64,000 nucleotides of DNA from Methylobacterium amylolyticum (GCF_030700245.1 NZ_JAUYZI010000018.1:48383-112382), one strand, 5' to 3'; positions 8,104 through 17,767 are shown, counted from the first letter of the stretch. Notes: generated by a model not told the origin, from the sequence alone. Translations and numbers: made by a program.

Positions 8104-9023
8104 CTCTGGCCATCCTGCTCTCCGGCCAGGGCGGCCAGCACCCGGGGATGTTCGACCTCACCGCCGACCTGCCCGAGGCGCAGGGCGTCTTCGCCGCGGC
8201 CGCAGCCCTGCTCGGCGCCGACCCGCGCGCGCTGGCCCGGGCGGGCGGGTCGGCGCTCCACGACAACCGGACGGGGCAGATCCTGTGCTGCGTCGCCGGC
8301 CTCGCCGGCTGGCAGGTCGTGGCGGCGGCGCGGCCGGAGCGGGCGATCGTCGCCGGCTACAGCATCGGCGACCTCGCCGCCTGGGGGGTGGCCGGCCGGT
8401 TCGGTCCCGATACGGTGCTGCGGCTCGCCGCCGCCCGCGCGGAGGCGATGGACGCGGCCTCCGGCGACGGGTTCGGCCTCGCCGGCATCCGCGGGCTCGG
8501 CTTCGACGCGCTCGCCGCGTTGGCGGAGCGGCACGGCTGCCACCTCGCGATCCGCAACGCCGCCGACAGCGGCGTGGTCGGCGGCGCGCGGGACGCCCTC
8601 GACGCGCTCTGCCGGGAGGCGACGGGACTGGGCGCGCAGCGCGCCGTGGTGCTGCCGGTGCACACGCCCTCGCACACGCCGCTCCTCGACGCGGCCGCCG
8701 CGCGGTTCCGCGGGATCCTGGCCGGGGCCGAGACCCATCGGCCGGCCGCGGGCGCCCCCCGCCTCGTCAGCGGCCTCGACGGCGCGCCGGTGTTCGACGC
8801 GGCGGCGGGGCGCGAGAAGCTCGCCCTCCAGATCGCGCGGACGATCGACTGGGCCGCCTGCCTGGACGCCTGCCGGGAATACGGGGCGGACCGGGTGATC
8901 GAGCTCGGCCCCGGCCACGCGCTGGCGACCATGGCGGAGGCCGCGCTGCCCGGGGCGCGGGTGCACGCGCTGGAGGCGTTCCGCTCGCGGGACGGGGTCC
9001 GCGCCTGGATCGGCCGGCCCTGA
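8100..9023 (+). CDS. mdcH: Malonyl-CoA:ACP transacylase of malonate decarboxylase
   Basis: MdcH loads the first malonyl group onto the MdcC prosthetic arm, priming the catalytic cycle. The 307-residue protein is an FabD-type acyltransferase with the N-terminal LLSGQGGQHPGM loop, the nucleophile elbow GYSIGDLAAWG (FabD usually has GHS) and the second catalytic His in VLPVHTPSHTPLL. The GTG start overlaps the mdcG stop by 4 nt. It is the last gene of the operon in this window; no malonate carrier (mdcL, mdcM or mdcF) follows. Confidence 0.92.
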   Translation: MTLAILLSGQGGQHPGMFDLTADLPEAQGVFAAAAALLGADPRALARAGGSALHDNRTGQILCCVAGLAGWQVVAAARPERAIVAGYSIGDLAAWGVAGRFGPDTVLRLAAARAEAMDAASGDGFGLAGIRGLGFDALAALAERHGCHLAIRNAADSGVVGGARDALDALCREATGLGAQRAVVLPVHTPSHTPLLDAAAARFRGILAGAETHRPAAGAPRLVSGLDGAPVFDAAAGREKLALQIARTIDWAACLDACREYGADRVIELGPGHALATMAEAALPGARVHALEAFRSRDGVRAWIGRP

Positions 9024-9132
9024 GCATCCGCCCGGAATACCGACCCTGCGTCGAGGCCGCGCTGTATCCGTACAACTTCAGGCGACCGGCCGCGCCTTGA
9101 CGGCGGCGGCGGATCGGTCTTAGCAGCCCTGA

Positions 9133-10137
<1,005 letters not shown>

Positions 10138-10211
10138 GGCGCCGCGGGGCTCGCCGCTCCGGCGCGCGGGCCCATATTCGGGCGGGTCCACCGGCAACCG
10201 GGACCCGGCCC

Positions 10212-11693
10212 ATGAAGACCTACCAGCTCTACATCGACGGCGCCTCCGTCGATCCCGTCGAGGGCCAGTGGCTCGACTCCGTCGATCCCTATCGCGGCGA
10301 GCCCTGGGCGCGGATCCCGCGGGGCACGCGCGCCGACGTGGACCGGGCGGTGGCTGCGGCCAAGCGGGCGATGTGGGAGGGCCCCTGGGCGACGATGACG
10401 GCGTCGGCCCGGGGCAAGGTGCTGCGCCGGATCGGCGACCTCGTGGAGCGCGAGGCGCGGGCGCTCGCCGAGGTCGAGGTCCGCGACAACGGCAAGCTGT
10501 TCGCCGAGATGTACGGCCAGACCCGCTACCAGCCGGAATGGTGGTATTACTTCGCCGGGCTCGCCGACAAGATCGAGGGCGCGCAGGTCCCGATCGACAA
10601 GCCCGAGACCTTCGCCTTCACCCGGCACGAGCCGGTGGGCGTGGTGGGCGCGCTCACCGCCTGGAACTCGCCGCTGCTGTTCGTCGCCTGGAAATGCGCC
10701 CCGGCGCTGGCGGCGGGCTGCGCGGTGGTGGTCAAGCCGTCCGAGTTCGCCTCGGCGAGCACGCTGGAATTCGCGGCGCTCACCAGGGAGGCCGGGCTGC
10801 CGGACGGTATGTTCAACGTCGTCACCGGCTACGGCCAGGAGGCCGGCGCCGCGATCGTCGAGCACCCGGATGTCGCCAAGATCACCTTCACCGGCTCGGA
10901 CGCCACGGGCGCGCGGATCTACGCGACCGCGGCCCAGCAGATCAAGCGCGTCTCGCTGGAACTCGGCGGCAAGTCGCCGAACATCGTGTTCGAGGATGCC
11001 GACCTGAAGGCCGCCGCGTCGGGCGCCATCTCCGGCATCTTCGCCGCCACCGGCCAGACCTGCATCGCCGGCTCGCGGCTGCTCGTGCAGAACAGCATCC
11101 GGGAACAGTTCACCGAGCAGCTCGTGGCGCTGGCCAGATCCGCCCGGCTCGGCGACCCGATGGCGCCTGAGACCAATATCGGCCCGATCACCACGCCGCC
11201 GCAATACGCCAAGGTGCTCGACTACATCGCGCTCGCCAAGAGCGAGGGCGCGCGCTGCCTGCTCGGCGGCGGCCCGGCCACGGGGGAGGGGGTGCAGGGC
11301 GGCCAGTTCGTCGCCCCGACGATCTTCGCCGACGTCACCAACGACATGCGCATCGCGCAGGAGGAGGTGTTCGGCCCGGTCCTGTCGATCATCGGCTTCG
11401 ACGACGAGGCCGAGGCGCTGAGGCTCGGCAACGACGTGATCTACGGGCTGGCGGCCGGGGTCTGGACCCAGGACATCGGCCGGGCGATGCGGATGTCGAA
11501 GGGCCTGCGCGCCGGCACCGTCTGGGTGAACACCTACCGGGCGGTGAGCTACATGATGCCGTTCGGCGGCATGAAGCGCTCCGGCATCGGCCGCGAGAGC
11601 GGCATCGAGTCGATCCGCGCGTATCTGGAGACCAAGAGCGTGTGGATCTCGACCAGCCGCGACGCGCCGGAGAACCCGTTCGTGATGCGGTGA
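10212..11693 (+). CDS. Aldehyde dehydrogenase
   Basis: A 493-residue NAD(P)-dependent aldehyde dehydrogenase. It has the cofactor segment NSPLLFVAWKCAPALAAGC with KPSEFA, the turn FTGSDATG, the general base in SLELGGKSPN and the catalytic Cys in ATGQTCIAGSR. Family-wide motifs are intact, so it should be active. The substrate cannot be read from sequence, though the style is that of the DhaS or carnitine/gamma-aminobutyraldehyde-like branch. The start lies 74 nt after gmd. Confidence 0.9.
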   Translation: MKTYQLYIDGASVDPVEGQWLDSVDPYRGEPWARIPRGTRADVDRAVAAAKRAMWEGPWATMTASARGKVLRRIGDLVEREARALAEVEVRDNGKLFAEMYGQTRYQPEWWYYFAGLADKIEGAQVPIDKPETFAFTRHEPVGVVGALTAWNSPLLFVAWKCAPALAAGCAVVVKPSEFASASTLEFAALTREAGLPDGMFNVVTGYGQEAGAAIVEHPDVAKITFTGSDATGARIYATAAQQIKRVSLELGGKSPNIVFEDADLKAAASGAISGIFAATGQTCIAGSRLLVQNSIREQFTEQLVALARSARLGDPMAPETNIGPITTPPQYAKVLDYIALAKSEGARCLLGGGPATGEGVQGGQFVAPTIFADVTNDMRIAQEEVFGPVLSIIGFDDEAEALRLGNDVIYGLAAGVWTQDIGRAMRMSKGLRAGTVWVNTYRAVSYMMPFGGMKRSGIGRESGIESIRAYLETKSVWISTSRDAPENPFVMR

Positions 11694-11817
11694 GCTTCGC
11701 GGCAAGCGCGCCGCTCGCTCTGATGGAGGGAAGCCGGAGTTTGTGGCGGGCACGACGTCCGCCCTCCGCGGGTTACGACATCTGCGCATCGTTCTGCGGA
11801 CGGTCGCCGACGGGCCT

Positions 11818-11842
11818 CTCCTCCCCCTTGTGGGGAGGGGAG
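11818..11842. repeat. Half copy of a palindromic intergenic repeat
   Basis: CCTCCCCCTTGTGGGGAGG is a short hairpin-forming palindrome of the same family as one arm of the repeat at 5398-5507. It lies in the 205-nt gap before the Nudix gene. Confidence 0.7.
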
Positions 11843-11898
11843 CCGCGCGCCTGCCAGACGACGCCCGACAATCCCTGAACTCAACCTCCGGCAACGCC

Positions 11899-12468
11899 AT
11901 GAAGGCTGAAATCCAGACGATCCGGTACGTGCACGAGGGGTGGAGCCGGTTCGGGATCGCCACCGTGCGGCTCGCCGACGGGGCGATCGTCGAGCGCGAG
12001 ATCGAGGACCACGGCGACTCGGTGGGCGTGCTGCCCTACGATCCCAGGCGGCGGGTCGCGACCCTGGTCCGGGAGCTGCGGGTGCCGGCCCTGCACGCCG
12101 AGGGCCACCAGACGCATCTGGAGGCGCCCGCCGGGCTCATCGACGACGGCGGGCCGGAGGAGAACGTCCGGCGCGAGGCGCTGGAGGAGGTAGGACTGCG
12201 GCTCGGCGCGCTGGAGCCGGTCGGTGCGGCCTATTCCTGCGCGGGCATCTCGACGGAGCGGATCCACCTCTTCCTCGCGGCCTACGGGCCCGGCGACCGC
12301 GTCGAGCCCGGCGGCGGGGCCGAGGGCGAGCACGAGAACATCCGCGTGGTCGAGATGCCGCTGGCCGAGCTGGGCCGGCTGGCGGACGCGGGCGGGCTGG
12401 TCGACCTCAAGACCCTGACTTTGGTCCTGGCGCTGCGCGCGCGCCATCCGGATCTCTTCACGGGATGA
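11899..12468 (+). CDS. Nudix hydrolase, NudK-like (GDP-mannose pyrophosphatase type)
   Basis: A 189-residue Nudix hydrolase. The Nudix box runs GLIDDGGPEENVRREALEEV. The catalytic REALEE is intact, but the box is one residue shorter than the canonical GX5EX7RE pattern, as in E. coli NudK (from memory). The downstream segment GGGAEGEHENIRVVEMP also matches NudK style. NudK hydrolyses GDP-mannose and other nucleoside diphosphate sugars. The nearby gmd, which uses GDP-mannose, supports that substrate by inference; ADP-ribose is the alternative. Its stop overlaps the start of the next small gene as ATGA. Confidence 0.78.
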   Translation: MKAEIQTIRYVHEGWSRFGIATVRLADGAIVEREIEDHGDSVGVLPYDPRRRVATLVRELRVPALHAEGHQTHLEAPAGLIDDGGPEENVRREALEEVGLRLGALEPVGAAYSCAGISTERIHLFLAAYGPGDRVEPGGGAEGEHENIRVVEMPLAELGRLADAGGLVDLKTLTLVLALRARHPDLFTG

Positions 12469-12542
12469 GGCGGAACGCCCGCTGGCTGCTCACGGGGATC
12501 GTGCTGCTGGCGGTGGCCTGGGTCGCGTTCCACCTGCGGTGA
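12465..12542 (+). CDS. 25-residue single-pass membrane peptide
   Basis: The frame starting at the ATG at 12465 encodes MRRNARWLLTGIVLLAVAWV followed by AFHLR. It has a positively charged N-terminus, then about 16 hydrophobic residues, then a short basic tail, the pattern of a small membrane protein. The start codon overlaps the Nudix stop by 4 nt (ATGA), so translation is probably coupled. I know no family for it. Confidence 0.55.
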   Translation: MRRNARWLLTGIVLLAVAWVAFHLR

Positions 12543-12571
12543 TCCGCAGGAGCGCGAGGAGGAGGGGTTGA

Positions 12572-13618
12572 ATGACCGGCACGATCGACCCAGAGCGCCT
12601 GCTCGCCTTCGCCACCGCGGTCTACGTCCGCTGCGGGATGCCGGAGGCCGACGCGCGGCTCAGCGCCGACACCCTCGTCCAGGCCGACCTCTGGGGACAC
12701 CAGTCCCACGGGGTCATGCGCCTGTCCTGGTACGTCGCGCGGCTGCGCTCCGGCGTCTGCGCCGCGGTGGCGGAGCCGGAGACGGTGGTCGATGCCGGCG
12801 CGGTGGCGGTGATCGACGGGCGCGACGCGATGGGGCAGGTGCTCACCGCCCGCGCCATGGACGAGGCGGTCACCCGGGCGCGGGCGCACGGGATCGGTGC
12901 CGTGGCGCTCCGGAACTCCGGGCATTTCGGCACCGCCATGTACTACACGCGCATGGCGGCGCGGGCGGGCTGCGTCGGCTTCCTGTCCACCAACGCCAGC
13001 CCGTCGATGGCGCCGTGGGGCGGCCGGGAGAAGGTGGTCGGCAACAATCCGTGGTCGTGGGCGGCGCCGGCCGGCCGCCACGCGCCGATGGTGCTCGACA
13101 TCGCCAACACCGGCGTCGCCCGCGGCAAGATCTACCTCGCCCGCCAGAAGGGACTGCCGATTCCGGAAGGGTGGGCGCTCGATGCCGCTGGCGCGCCCAC
13201 CACCGACCCGGCGGCGGCGATCGAGGGGATCGTCCTGCCGATGGCCGGGCACAAGGGCTACGCCATCGCCGTGATGATGGACATGCTGTCGGGGGTGCTC
13301 GCGGGCAGCGCGTCGGGCACCGGCGTCGCCGGCCCCTACCAAGCCGAGCGCCGCAGCGGCGCCGGCCAGTTCCTGCTCGCCCTCGACATCGCCCGCTTCC
13401 AGCCCCCCGAGGATTTCGCCGCCCGCATGGAGGCGCTGATCACCGAGTTGAAGGGCGTGCCGCTCGCCCAAGGGTTCGACGAGGTCTTCTATCCCGGCGA
13501 GATCGAGGCGCGGGCCGAAGCCCGTCACCGCGCCGAGGGGCTCGTCCTGCCCGAGGATACGCTGGCGGACCTGGGCCGGCTGGCGGAGGAGACCGGGGTG
13601 CCGCTGGCGCTCGGGTGA
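12572..13618 (+). CDS. Ldh-family (malate/L-lactate type) dehydrogenase
   Basis: A 348-residue NAD(P)-dependent dehydrogenase of the family that holds archaeal malate dehydrogenase, ureidoglycolate dehydrogenase and sulfolactate dehydrogenase, unrelated to Rossmann lactate dehydrogenases. Landmarks are LVQADLWGHQSHGVMRL, RNSGHFGTAMYYTRMAA with the catalytic His, VGNNPWSWAAPAG and LPMAGHKGYAIAVMMDMLSG. It acts on a 2-hydroxy/2-oxo acid pair whose identity is not clear here. GAGGAGGAGGGG lies just before the ATG. Possibly co-transcribed with the Nudix gene and its small neighbour. Confidence 0.9.
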   Translation: MTGTIDPERLLAFATAVYVRCGMPEADARLSADTLVQADLWGHQSHGVMRLSWYVARLRSGVCAAVAEPETVVDAGAVAVIDGRDAMGQVLTARAMDEAVTRARAHGIGAVALRNSGHFGTAMYYTRMAARAGCVGFLSTNASPSMAPWGGREKVVGNNPWSWAAPAGRHAPMVLDIANTGVARGKIYLARQKGLPIPEGWALDAAGAPTTDPAAAIEGIVLPMAGHKGYAIAVMMDMLSGVLAGSASGTGVAGPYQAERRSGAGQFLLALDIARFQPPEDFAARMEALITELKGVPLAQGFDEVFYPGEIEARAEARHRAEGLVLPEDTLADLGRLAEETGVPLALG

Positions 13619-13629
13619 AGGCGGCGCTT

Positions 13630-13778
13630 CCCTCCCTCTCTCCCCTATGCGGGAGAGCGTGGCGCCCGAAGGGCGTCGGGTGAGGGGAGCACCGGTGCAG
13701 ACGGTGGCGGACGGCTATCGGCCGCGAAGACCTCTGTTGGAGCTGGGCTCCCCTGTCCCGACCCGGCCGTGAGGCCGG
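13630..13778. repeat. Composite palindromic repeat, family A
   Basis: The left part carries TCTCCCCTATGCGGGAGA and GCCCGAAGGGCGTCGGGTGA; the right part carries GGCTCCCCTGTCCCGACC and CCGGCCGTGAGGCCGG. The same order of motifs recurs at 33752-33934 and, more diverged, at 21423-21587, so this is a dispersed family of about 150-180 bp. Confidence 0.8.
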
Positions 13779-13881
13779 ACACGATGCCGGCAGATCACGA
13801 GCGCTGCCCGATCATCCCTGCACCGGCCTTGATCGCGAGCCCCGCCGGGCCCATCGTCCGGGGAACGGGAGACATCTTGGA

Positions 13882-15051
13882 ATGACGCGCGCCTGCATCG
13901 TGGGCTGGGCCCACACCCCCTTCGGCAAGCTGGAGGATCCGGACGTCGAGAGCCTGATCGCCCGGGTCTCCGGCGAGGCGCTGGCCCATGCCGGCGTGGC
14001 GGAGGCCGACGTCGACGGGATCTACGTCGGCGTGATGAACACCGGCTTCTCGAAGCAGGGGTTCGAGGGCGCGCAGGTCGCGCTCCACCGCCCGGGCCTC
14101 GCCCACGTCCCCGCGACCCACCTGGAGAACGCCTGCGCCACCGGCTCGGCCGCCCTCTACGCGGCCCTCGACTTCGTGGACAGCGGCCGCGGTCGGATCG
14201 CCCTGGTGGTCGGCGCCGAGAAGATGACGGCCAAGTCCGTGCCCGAGACCAGCGACATCCTGCTCAGCGCCTCCTACCGCAAGGAGGAGGCCGACATCGA
14301 GGGCGGCTTCGCGGGCGTGTTCGGGCGGATCGCGGCGGGCTACTTCCAGCGCTACGGCGACCGCAGCGAGGAACTGGCGCGGATCGCCGCCAAGAACCAC
14401 CGCAACGGCGTCGCCAACCCCTACGCGCAGATGCGCAAGGATTTCGGCTTCGACTTCTGCAACCGGATCTCCGAGAAGAACCCCTACGTCGCCGCGCCCC
14501 TGCGGCGCACCGACTGCTCGCTGATCTCGGACGGGGCCGCGGCCATCGTCGTCGCCGACGCCGAGACGGCGGAGGGGCTGGAGCGGGCGATCGGCTTCCG
14601 CGCCCGGGCCCACGTCAACGACATCCTGCCCCTGTCGCGGCGCGACCCCACCGCCTTCGAGGGCGGCCGCCGCGCCTGGGACAAGGCCCGCGCCCAGGCG
14701 GGGATCACCAACGACGACCTCTCCTTCGTCGAGACCCACGACTGCTTCACCATCGCCGAGCTGATCGAGTACGAGGCGATGGGGCTCGCCGCCCCCGGCG
14801 AGGGCTACCGCGTGGTCCGCGAGGGGCTGGCGGAGAAGGGCGGCCGGCTGCCGATCAACCCGTCCGGCGGCCTCAAGGCCAAGGGCCACCCGGTGGGCGC
14901 CACCGGCGTGTCGATGCACGTCATGGCCTGCCTGCAACTGATGAACGAGGCCGGCGAGATGCAGGTGCCGGACGCCAAACTCGCCGGCATCTTCAACATG
15001 GGCGGCGCCGCGGTGGCCAACTACGTGTCGATCCTGGAGCGGCGTCGATAA
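13882..15051 (+). CDS. Thiolase, SCP2-like acetyl-CoA acetyltransferase family
   Basis: A 389-residue thiolase-fold protein, cytoplasmic. The nucleophilic Cys is in ENACATGSAALYAAL and the conserved His in SGGLKAKGHPVGATG. The C-terminal CxG motif of biosynthetic thiolases is replaced by NMGGAAVANY, as in the SCP2-type branch, so the substrate and direction (cleavage of a branched or long 3-ketoacyl-CoA, or another acyl transfer) are uncertain. A hairpin follows the stop. Earlier genes are separated from it by a repeat, so it is probably a single transcription unit. Confidence 0.87.
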   Translation: MTRACIVGWAHTPFGKLEDPDVESLIARVSGEALAHAGVAEADVDGIYVGVMNTGFSKQGFEGAQVALHRPGLAHVPATHLENACATGSAALYAALDFVDSGRGRIALVVGAEKMTAKSVPETSDILLSASYRKEEADIEGGFAGVFGRIAAGYFQRYGDRSEELARIAAKNHRNGVANPYAQMRKDFGFDFCNRISEKNPYVAAPLRRTDCSLISDGAAAIVVADAETAEGLERAIGFRARAHVNDILPLSRRDPTAFEGGRRAWDKARAQAGITNDDLSFVETHDCFTIAELIEYEAMGLAAPGEGYRVVREGLAEKGGRLPINPSGGLKAKGHPVGATGVSMHVMACLQLMNEAGEMQVPDAKLAGIFNMGGAAVANYVSILERRR

Positions 15052-15060
15052 GGCGCTCGG

Positions 15061-15119
15061 TCCGCGGCGTCCCGTCGGGATCGCCGCGGATCAGGCAGAT
15101 CGGGGGTGCGAGAGCCCCC
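15061..15119 (+). terminator. Hairpins after the thiolase gene
   Basis: TCCGCGGCG (15061-15069) pairs with CGCCGCGGA (15082-15090), and a second hairpin GGGGG/CCCCC lies at 15102-15119. There is no T tract, so an intrinsic terminator is only likely, not certain. Confidence 0.5.
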
Positions 15120-15223
15120 GCATCACCGCAGGTCGGCGCGTCTCGGTCCAGCGCCCGGCTTCACACCGTGCCTGCGGCCGCCCTTCGCCCCCGCGCCGGT
15201 CGAGACGCGGGCGTGACCGTCGA

Positions 15224-15502
15224 TCATGCGAGGGGCCGCCGCGACGTGTGGCGGAACCGGCGCAGCACGATCTCGTCCTCCCCGACCGAATAATCGAGGA
15301 GATAGGGATAAGTGCCCAGCGGGAAGCGCCGGATGTCCCGCTTGCTGGTCTCGCGCGCGCTGTGGAGGTGCATTCGCAGCAGTGCGACCACAGCGGAGAT
15401 ACGATCCCGCAAACCGCGTGCGGCCTGGGGGTTCTGCGTCGCCAGATAAATCACGGCGGTGTCGATCTGCCGGATGATGGTGCGCGTGTAGCGGACCTTC
15501 AC
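15224..15502 (-). CDS. ParE/RelE-family toxin
   Basis: A 92-residue basic protein with the family layout: an N-terminal helix pair (TRTIIRQIDTAVIYLATQNP), a central RDIRRFPLGTYPYLLDYSV strand region and the end DEIVLRRFRHTSRRPLA, where RFRHTSRR matches the C-terminal His-containing motif of ParE toxins. The GTG at 15502 is preferred because it overlaps the antitoxin stop as GTGA; an upstream GTG at 15520 adds six residues. Members inhibit gyrase (ParE) or cleave mRNA on the ribosome (RelE); which applies here is not decided by sequence. Confidence 0.82.
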   Translation of the reverse strand: MKVRYTRTIIRQIDTAVIYLATQNPQAARGLRDRISAVVALLRMHLHSARETSKRDIRRFPLGTYPYLLDYSVGEDEIVLRRFRHTSRRPLA

Positions 15503-15726
15503 AGGCCGTGCTTCGCCCACATCGCGCGGACTTCTTCGTCGGTGGCGAAGTCACCGCGCGCCACCTCTGCGTCGGATTCGGCCAAGTCCGCCTCCTCCTC
15601 CGGGGTAAGCTGATAGATCGAGGCGTCATCCCCGGCCAGCGTGAGCACGACGCGCGCGATGTCGTCCTGCAGGGCGGGAGGGAGGCCGCGCGCGGCCTTC
15701 AACGCCTTCTCGAGAAGGTCGGTCAT
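15499..15726 (-). CDS. Antitoxin of the ParE/RelE pair
   Basis: A 75-residue acidic protein, helical at the N-terminus (MTDLLEKALKAARGLPPALQ) with an acidic C-terminal half (LTPEEEADLAESDAEVARG) ending in EEVRAMWAKHGL, typical of antitoxins that wrap around ParE/RelE toxins. It is the first gene of the pair and overlaps the toxin by 4 nt. The ATG at 15726 is chosen because the helical domain begins there. The short N-terminal half has no obvious ribbon-helix-helix, so self-regulation of the promoter is not assured. Confidence 0.78.
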   Translation of the reverse strand: MTDLLEKALKAARGLPPALQDDIARVVLTLAGDDASIYQLTPEEEADLAESDAEVARGDFATDEEVRAMWAKHGL

Positions 15727-15862
15727 GGGCTCATTCTGCACCGGGACCCTGCACACAGAAAGAGCTTATCCTTCGAGGGATCCGCGCGGCGCGCGAAGCT
15801 TCCGGATTGTCCAGGTCCCGAGCCGGCGGAACGACGCGGGCCAAGACCGCGCATCCGTCCGA

Positions 15863-17155
15863 TCAATCGACCCTGTCCAGCGCCTGCGCGATGTCGGCGA
15901 TCAGGTCCTCCGCGTTCTCCAGGCCGATCGACAGGCGCACCGTCTCGGGGCCGACGAAGGCGGCGGCCTTCTCGGAATCCGGGAGCTGGCGATGCGTGGT
16001 GGTGGCCGGATGGATCGCGAGCGACTTGATCTCGCCGATGTTCACGAGGTGCGAGACGAGTTCGAGCCCGGCGATGAAGGCCAGCGCCGCCGGCTCGCCG
16101 CCCTTCAGCGCGACCGTGAAGATCGAGCCGGGCCCCTGCGGCGTGTAGCGCCGGGCGTTCTCCTCGCCGGTCTGGCCGGGCAGGCCGGGGTAGCTCACCC
16201 AGGCGACCTTCGGGTGGTCCTTGAGGAAGGCGGCCACCGCCTTGGCGTTGGCGCAGTGGCGCTCCATGCGCAGCGGAAGGGTCTCGATGCCGGTGAGCGT
16301 CAGGAAGGCGTTCATCGGCGACAGGCCGGGGCCGAGGTCGCGCAGGCCGAACAGCCGGCAGGCCACCGCGAACGGCGTCTCGGGGAAGCGCTCGGGGATG
16401 ACGAGCCCGTCGTAGTCGGGCCAGGGGCCGTTGATCAGGTCGTAGCCGCCGGCCTTGACCCAGTCGAACGAGCCGGCATCGCAGATCACCCCGCCGATGG
16501 TCTGGCCGGAACCGCCGAGGAACTTCGAGGTCGAGTGCACGACGATGTCGGCGCCGTGCTCGATCGGCCGGATCAGGGCCGGGGAGGCCAGCGTATTGTC
16601 CACGACGAGCGGCAGGCCGTGGCGGCGGGCGACCGCGGCGACCCCTTCGAGATCCGTGACGTAGCCGCACGGGTTGACGATCGATTCGCAGACGATCGCC
16701 CGGCACTCCGGCGTGATCGCCGCCTCGAAATCCTCCGGCGTCATGCCCTTGGCGAAGCGGGGCCTGAGGTCGTAGCGGCCGTCGAGGCGGCGCATCAGGC
16801 CGAGCGAGCCGCCGAACAGGCGCGGCGAGGCGACGTAGGCGTCGCCCGAGCGCAGCAGCGTCATCAGCACGAGCAGCACGGCCGACTGGCCGGAGGCGAC
16901 GGCGATCGCCGCCTTGGCGCCCTCCAGCGCCGCCACCCGGCGCTCCAGCGCGGCCACCGTCGGGTTCGAGCCGCGCGAGTAGGAGTAGCCGGTCTTGCGC
17001 ACGGCGAAGATGTCGGCCGCCTGCTCGGTCGAATCGAACACGAAGCCGTTGGTGAAGTAGATCGGCTGGACCCGCGCGCCGGTGGCCGGGTCGGGGCTCG
17101 CGCCGGCGTGGATCGCCTGGGTCGCGAAGCGGTGCGGTCGGGTGCTGTCCGTCAT
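15863..17155 (-). CDS. metY: O-acetylhomoserine sulfhydrylase-like enzyme (Cys/Met metabolism PLP family)
   Basis: A 430-residue PLP enzyme of the Cys/Met metabolism family. It contains the N-terminal RFATQAIHAG and GYSYSRGSNPTVAALERRVAALEG, the PLP-stacking region, the Asp of VVDNTLASP, and the PLP lysine in HSTSKFLGGSGQTIGG. Length and the GYSYSRGSNPT segment fit MetY, which makes homocysteine from O-acetylhomoserine and sulfide; O-succinylhomoserine sulfhydrylase (MetZ) is the alternative. It lies 53 nt downstream of the response regulator on the same strand. Confidence 0.88.
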   Translation of the reverse strand: MTDSTRPHRFATQAIHAGASPDPATGARVQPIYFTNGFVFDSTEQAADIFAVRKTGYSYSRGSNPTVAALERRVAALEGAKAAIAVASGQSAVLLVLMTLLRSGDAYVASPRLFGGSLGLMRRLDGRYDLRPRFAKGMTPEDFEAAITPECRAIVCESIVNPCGYVTDLEGVAAVARRHGLPLVVDNTLASPALIRPIEHGADIVVHSTSKFLGGSGQTIGGVICDAGSFDWVKAGGYDLINGPWPDYDGLVIPERFPETPFAVACRLFGLRDLGPGLSPMNAFLTLTGIETLPLRMERHCANAKAVAAFLKDHPKVAWVSYPGLPGQTGEENARRYTPQGPGSIFTVALKGGEPAALAFIAGLELVSHLVNIGEIKSLAIHPATTTHRQLPDSEKAAAFVGPETVRLSIGLENAEDLIADIAQALDRVD

Positions 17156-17208
17156 GGCTCTCGATACGGCCTCGAAGCCGGATCGTCGAGGCCGACCGGT
17201 CCCATGCC

Positions 17209-17595
17209 TCAGGCGGCGCGGCGGATGAAGGCGCGCAGGGTGCGCACCAGGGTCGACGGCTCGTAGGGCTTGGGGATGAAGCGGGCGCCGTCGGGCATGT
17301 CGTCGGGCCCCGGCGTGCCCATCCCCGAGACGACCAGCACGGGAATCGTCGGCCATCGGTGGGCGACCAGACGGGCGAGCGCGAAGCCGTCCATCGAGCC
17401 CTGGGGCATGTCGACGTCGGTCATCAGCACCTCGACGTCGTCCCGGTTCTCCAGCACCTTCAGCGCCTTGTCGGCGTGGGTCGCCTCCAGCACCGTGAAC
17501 CCGGCATCCGCCAGCGTGTCGGACGCCTCCATCAGCAGGAGGCCGTCGTCCTCGACCAGCAGCACCACGGGTTGCTCGGACGGGCTGTCTGTCAT
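17209..17595 (-). CDS. Single-domain response regulator
   Basis: A 128-residue stand-alone receiver (CheY-like) domain without output domain. The acidic pocket is VEDDG near residue 16, the phosphorylated Asp is Asp60 in VLMTDVDMP, the Ser/Thr is in VLVVSGMG and the Lys is Lys109 in RFIPKPYEP. It probably acts as a phosphate shuttle or by protein binding, as do similar receivers paired with hybrid kinases in Rhizobiales. No kinase gene adjoins it. It is upstream of metY on the same strand with a 53-nt gap, but a functional link is not evident. Confidence 0.9.
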   Translation of the reverse strand: MTDSPSEQPVVLLVEDDGLLLMEASDTLADAGFTVLEATHADKALKVLENRDDVEVLMTDVDMPQGSMDGFALARLVAHRWPTIPVLVVSGMGTPGPDDMPDGARFIPKPYEPSTLVRTLRAFIRRAA

Positions 17596-17686
17596 CAGTC
17601 CTGCGGCTGCGTCACGCGATAGGGTCGGCCCGGGCCGTATTCCCCGACCCTCCCCCCGTCAAGGCGCGGCGATCACCGGCTTCCGT

Positions 17687-17709
17687 GCGCGCGAACGCCG
17701 TTCGCGCGC
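17687..17709 (-). terminator. Hairpin downstream of the alpha/beta hydrolase
   Basis: GCGCGCGAAC (17687-17696) and GTTCGCGCGC (17700-17709) form a perfect 10-bp stem with a 3-nt loop, 58 nt after the stop of the minus-strand hydrolase gene. No T tract follows. Confidence 0.5.
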
Positions 17710-17767
17710 GATGAACCTCTCACGAACGCCCCGATCCTGCGACGTTTGGCCCCCCGACCAGGGCCGC

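Noticed and set aside
13882..15051. Thiolase as the missing phaA of the PHA operon
   Set aside because: It is an SCP2-type thiolase without the C-terminal CxG Cys, lies 19 kb from phaEC, and has no phaB neighbour.
17156..17208. Possible SAM-II riboswitch in front of metY
   Set aside because: The gap is only 53 nt and holds one simple hairpin (GGCCTCGA/TCGAGGCC, 17168-17193). I could not place the SAM-II pseudoknot pattern in it.
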